A stretch of 64,000 nt of DNA from Mycoplasmoides pirum ATCC 25960. Its GTDB lineage: Bacteria > Bacillota_I > Bacilli_A > Mycoplasmatales > Mycoplasmoidaceae. The stretch spans positions 372,001 through 436,000 of the forward strand of contig NZ_JMKZ01000001.1 of assembly GCF_000685905.1 (NCBI RefSeq). Reading direction: 5' to 3'. Of the stretch, positions 57,824 through 64,000 are shown in pieces. Position numbers and translations under genes: made by a program. Each line of letters starts with the position of its first letter. Position 1 is the stretch's first letter. The notes beneath the pieces are model-generated. The model was not told where the DNA came from. It ran no database searches and saw only the letters and a list, made by a program, of their open reading frames with translations.

Positions 57824-58811
57824 TTATTGTAAAAATGTCATTTCAAAAACATTAATATTTTTTTCTTTGTAAACATTATCAATTTTGAATTTTGATCCTA
57901 TGTTAAAAATGATTTGTCATTCATTGTTAACTTTTAAAAAATTTTCTTGATGAGCTAATTGAAATCCTGAAACATAAGCTAAATTTTTAGAATCTTTTGA
58001 AACTTTGATTTTAAAGACAGTAGATTCTTTTAGTGGCGATTCTAATTTATCATGCTCAGTTAAATTCATTCCTATTGAAAAATCTTCTGCATGTTCTTTA
58101 TTTAATGATGATGAAATAAAATCATATGAATAAATTTCTTTGCCTATACATTTGCTATAGTCATGTTTTCCATCTTTGTTAGTAGTTACAAATGGTTTTA
58201 ATTGATCTCAAAATTCATTTTCCATGAATTCAACACCATGATAAGAAGTAAAAGATATTGGAGAAATTGAATTAAATATTGCATTTTCCGTATATTTGTA
58301 ATCATTACCTCTAATTTTTATATTGTCTGGATCAGCAAAATTTGTTCACGGCATTGGAGCAAATTTTTTATCAACAATAGTTTCAACTACATCTTTTGAT
58401 TATGCAAATAACATTTCAAAAATGATCTCAAAAAATTGAATATAAATTAATGACTTGTAAATTTGAATCACAATATAAATTAACTACTTTATTATTTGAG
58501 TTCACTTCAAAATCTTTTTCAGATAAAGTATTAAATCATTTTTAAAAATACGATTCAAAAATTTGATTTGCTCCATTGTTTATATTGTTATTAAAAAAGA
58601 AATCTAGTGAATTAGTTTTTTTAGAAAATTCATACAAATCAAAATAATCATTTTTGGTTAATTCATCATTTATTTCAGCTATATATATATATATATATTT
58701 AATTGTTGATTACTATTTTGTGAACAAGAAGTTAACATAAATATAATTTGATATTGAAATTATTACTAGATATAAAAGCAGAATTGAGATTATTAAATGT
58801 TTTTTAAGCAT
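57824..58811 (-). pseudogene. Decayed lipoprotein gene
   Basis: Read on the minus strand, a plausible signal peptide start (MLKKHLIISILLLYLVII) is followed, one frame over, by a lipobox MLTSCSQNSNQQ. An (AT)9 tract then shifts frame again into AEINDELTKNDYFDLYEF. That stretch ends in TAA near 58544, and after a further shift near 58400 a long open part runs from DVVETIVDKKFAPMPW to FEMTFLQ. At least four lesions therefore break one ancestral lipoprotein of about 320 residues. It resembles surface lipoproteins in style but not the intact one at 28729. Sequencing error cannot explain so many lesions. Confidence 0.75.
58681..58698. repeat. (AT)9 dinucleotide tract inside the lipoprotein remnant
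   Basis: Nine AT units directly after the lipobox-coding sequence of the minus-strand pseudogene. A change of one or two units would alter the downstream reading frame. Confidence 0.9.
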
Positions 58812-58922
58812 ATTTTTAAATATTTTTCTATGTTTAACATATATAATAAATGCATAACATATAACTAAAAACTTTTAATAAAATTTTTTGTAAAATGAAT
58901 TTTGTTTTTTCAATAAGCTAAA

Positions 58923-59813
58923 ATGCAGTTAATTAAAATTTCTCCACGTGGTTTTTGTACAGGCGTAATAAATGCTTTTGCTATAACAAAAAATGTTGCT
59001 TTAAATAATCCAAACAAAAAAATTTATATGTTAGGATGATTGGTTCATAATGAGCATGTCGTTAAAGAAATGTTGGATTTAGGGGTAATTGTTTTAGATG
59101 ATAAAATTAAAGATCGAAAATCATTGATTTTAGAGATAGATAATACTGATGAACCAATTGTAATTTTTTCTGCACACGGAACCGATCAAAAAGTTATTGA
59201 TTTAGCAAAAAAAAGAAATTTACGAGTTATTGATCTTACTTGTGTGTATGTTACACAAACACATGATTTAATTAAAGAAAAACTGAACGAAGGTTACAAT
59301 GTTTTTTATATTGGCGTTTCTAATCATCCAGAAACTATTTCAGCATTATCTATTGATGAAAAAATTATTTTATTAGAATCCGCAGAAGATGTAAATAAAT
59401 TAAAATGTCCTGATAAAAAAATTTTTGTAACTAATCAAACAACAATTTCTATTTATGAATTTTATGATGTAATTAAAGCATTAAGATTGAAATATAAAAA
59501 TATTGAATTTAAAAATGATATATGTAATGCTACTAATGAACGGCAAGATGCATTAATTAATGTTGTAAAAACTTTAGATTTAGTTATTGTTGTTGGCGAT
59601 AGACGTTCTAATAATTCACTAAAATTAGTTGAAATAGGTAAAACGCATAATGTTGAATCACATTTAGTATCAAATATTAATGATTTATGTGATAATTGAT
59701 TTATTGATAAACAAAAAGTTGGGATAACATCAGGTGCATCAACACCTGATAAAATAACCCAGAAAATTATTGATACAATAATACAAAGATATAATCCTGA
59801 AATTATTGAATAG
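58923..59813 (+). CDS. ispH: 4-hydroxy-3-methylbut-2-enyl diphosphate reductase
   Basis: 296 residues. The three cluster-binding Cys are visible: Cys12 in PRGFCTGV, the Cys in DLTCVYVTQTHD, and the Cys in NDICNATNERQDA. LVHNEHVV and ITSGASTP are other conserved stretches. It is the last step of the MEP pathway and yields IPP and DMAPP. No other MEP gene lies in this window. Mollicutes split between those with and without the pathway, so this is a useful lineage marker. DMAPP is needed by MiaA. ileS follows after 23 bases. Confidence 0.95.
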
Positions 59814-59836
59814 TGTTATAGGTAAGAAATTTATTT

Positions 59837-62530
<2,694 letters not shown>

Positions 62531-62542
<12 letters not shown>

Positions 62543-62944
62543 AAAATATCCAATTTTAATATCTAAATACTTAATCATATTTGGTGGCATTATAAATACA
62601 TATTCAATTTCTTTGTTTTGTTTAATTTTTGAATTAGGCTCAACAATTTCAATATCTAAAACTTTCCAATTTATAGAGCAGAATATCATTGCATAAGTTA
62701 ATTTAAAATTGTAAGTATTATCTAATTTATTTGAAAGAATTACAAAACATTGATTTTCTTTATATTCATTTGCTAAACCACAATGTTCTAATAATTCATT
62801 AAAATTTTTAATTTTTCCAACATTTATTTTAGAAATTTGAAAATTAATAATTAATTTTCTATTTTTATATGCGCCTTTTCTAATTATTGAATTAGCAATA
62901 ATTTTTTTTAAAAATTTTTTATCCTTTTTATTTGTGAATTCCAT
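62531..62944 (-). CDS. Hypothetical protein
   Basis: 137 residues, basic N-terminus (MEFTNKKDKKFLKKII), no signal peptide or membrane span. The C-terminal half (AMIFCSINWKVLDIEIVEPN, then EYVFIMPPNMIKYLDIKIG) faintly recalls the DUF192 pattern (LDIxFID...YVLELPAG...GIKxGD), but the match is weak and I do not assign it. It converges with ileS and overlaps its end by 12 bases. Confidence 0.65.
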
Positions 62945-63148
62945 AATTTAAATTCTTTTTATTTAAAAATCATTTGTTTAATTCATAATTTAGCAAAAAT
63001 ATTTAAATAATATATATAAATATATATTAAAATTATAAAGTATATTTTTATTTTAAAATTCTTTGAATTTTTAATAAGAATGATGTATAAATTTTTAGTT
63101 TTCTATAAAAAATAAAAAATTTTATTTTTTGGATAGATTATTAATAAT

Positions 63149-64000
63149 ATGGCTCAATCTAATAACACTAACTTTAATGAAAGAAAGCAAAAATCATTTA
63201 ATCCCAATATTAATGATTATCAACAAAATATTCAAGAAAAAATTGGTAACAGTTTCAATAATTTTGAGCATAACAAAAATTTGTATAACAAAATAACTAA
63301 TGATTTTAATAAATTAAATTTTTACAACAATGCAAAAAAAGAATTTAAATTAAATTTAAATCAGTATTCAAATTCTTTAGATTCAGTTTTAAAAAAAATT
63401 TATTATTTGTTTGACCGCAGATCAAACTATATTAATAATTTATTGCAAAAAGATTTAGAAGATTATCGTAAAGAATTTTTAATTGATGAATTAGAAAGAA
63501 TTGAATTCGAAAATGATCAACTTCATCATTGTCAAAATGCTGCATTTGATATTATTAGAAAAAATGAAGAAAAATTTAATTATATTTCTTCTGAATTAAA
63601 ACATGCTCAATATAAATTTGATGAAACAATAAAATCTGAAATTTCTAAAAATGAAATTTCTAATCTAGAACTTGATAAAAATTATCGACAATTATTTAAT
63701 TTTTTAACAACGATATCTCAAAATTTATCAACAATTGATGTTCAAATTATTAATAAACAATTCAAAATTGATGAATTATTGCTAGATCAAAAAAATTCTA
63801 TAAATTTCAGTCCAGATAAAAATAATTCTACAAATTTGCATAATTTGCAAAATGAGTTGAATACATTATTTAATCAAAAAAATGTTTTAATTTTTCAACT
63901 AGAAGAAATTAAAAAAAGTTTATTTGAAAATTCTTTTAAAATTAATGATCAAATAAATTATCTTGAGCAATTAATTTGTGAACATGAAGATAAATTAAAA
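63149..64000 (+). CDS. Coiled-coil protein, 3'-truncated by window edge
   Basis: At least 284 residues, open to the last base of the window. The first 35 residues are polar and Asn/Gln-rich (MAQSNNTNFNERKQ...); the rest is strongly helical and charged with heptad-like stretches (YRKEFLIDELERIEFEND, LQNELNTLFNQKNVLIFQLEEI). No enzyme motif is seen. In flask-shaped mycoplasmas, long coiled-coil proteins build the attachment-organelle cytoskeleton, which fits the adhesins in this window, but this is only an analogy. The 204-base gap upstream (62945-63148) is AT-rich with no clear structure. Confidence 0.7.
   Translation, partial: MAQSNNTNFNERKQKSFNPNINDYQQNIQEKIGNSFNNFEHNKNLYNKITNDFNKLNFYNNAKKEFKLNLNQYSNSLDSVLKKIYYLFDRRSNYINNLLQKDLEDYRKEFLIDELERIEFENDQLHHCQNAAFDIIRKNEEKFNYISSELKHAQYKFDETIKSEISKNEISNLELDKNYRQLFNFLTTISQNLSTIDVQIINKQFKIDELLLDQKNSINFSPDKNNSTNLHNLQNELNTLFNQKNVLIFQLEEIKKSLFENSFKINDQINYLEQLICEHEDKLK

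Overview
The window reads throughout as a mollicute (wall-less, Mycoplasma-like) chromosome. It is very AT-rich, and TGA must be read as tryptophan in nearly every gene: it sits at conserved Trp positions such as the DPW motif of TrmB and several Trp codons of IleS, LeuS and ThyA. The content points to the pneumoniae group. There are P1/P140-type attachment proteins, a SecDF-like gene next to apt, an infC-rpmI-rplT / pheST / rnhC cluster, an acpS-plsC-scpAB cluster and an ileS/trmL/trmB cluster, arrangements I recall from M. genitalium and M. pneumoniae. The low GC and the presence of ispH and miaA suggest a relative such as the M. pirum / M. alvi / M. penetrans branch; the species is inference only.

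Layout. 1-12650: two tandem copies of a two-gene surface-protein cassette (A1-B1-A2-B2). The B proteins are recognisable P1-type cytadhesins, and the A proteins are partner adhesins with the same membrane anchor and cytoplasmic tail. A terminator, a promoter and a leader hairpin separate the cassettes. 12833-15134: a small HMA metal chaperone overlapping a CPC-type copper-exporting P-type ATPase. 15190-16604: tuf with its own promoter, structured leader and terminator. 16740-24779: secDF, apt, the ECF transporter core (ecfA1-ecfA2-ecfT), truA and a Cof-type phosphatase, tightly packed. 25056-28394: a SWIM/SNF2 helicase. 28729-29760: a lipoprotein on the minus strand. 29881-32238: miaA, hemW and a superoxide-reductase-like protein. 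32241-39807 (minus strand): membrane protein, mnmA, alaS, ruvX, trmR and two U32 proteins, a run that keeps much of the Bacillus yrr gene order and is centred on tRNA wobble-uridine modification.

40061-43767: leuS, then a TPP riboswitch controlling a ThiT-like thiamine permease. 43814-50261: infC-rpmI-rplT with a structured leader, a dimeric-type dUTPase, pheST, and rnhC on the opposite strand. 50382-55086: a GpsB/DivIVA-like protein, acpS, plsC, thyA, a fused dihydrofolate reductase-ScpA gene, and scpB. 55136-57714: rnpB (minus), thiamine pyrophosphokinase, tRNA-His (minus), trmB and trmL (minus). 57824-58811: a decayed lipoprotein gene. 58923-62542: ispH and ileS. 62531-64000: a hypothetical gene and the start of a coiled-coil protein that runs off the window.

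Functional links. Thiamine is imported by the riboswitch-controlled ThiT-like S component, presumably energised by the EcfA1/A2/T core, and activated by thiamine pyrophosphokinase. IspH would supply DMAPP for MiaA. dUTPase, ThyA and DHFR form a dTMP route. MnmA, TrmR, the U32 pair, MiaA, TruA, TrmB and TrmL make a large tRNA-modification set. The most unusual items are the DHFR-ScpA fusion, the superoxide reductase lacking the usual Glu-Lys pair, the duplicated adhesin cassette with reversed gene order, and the riboswitch/permease pair.
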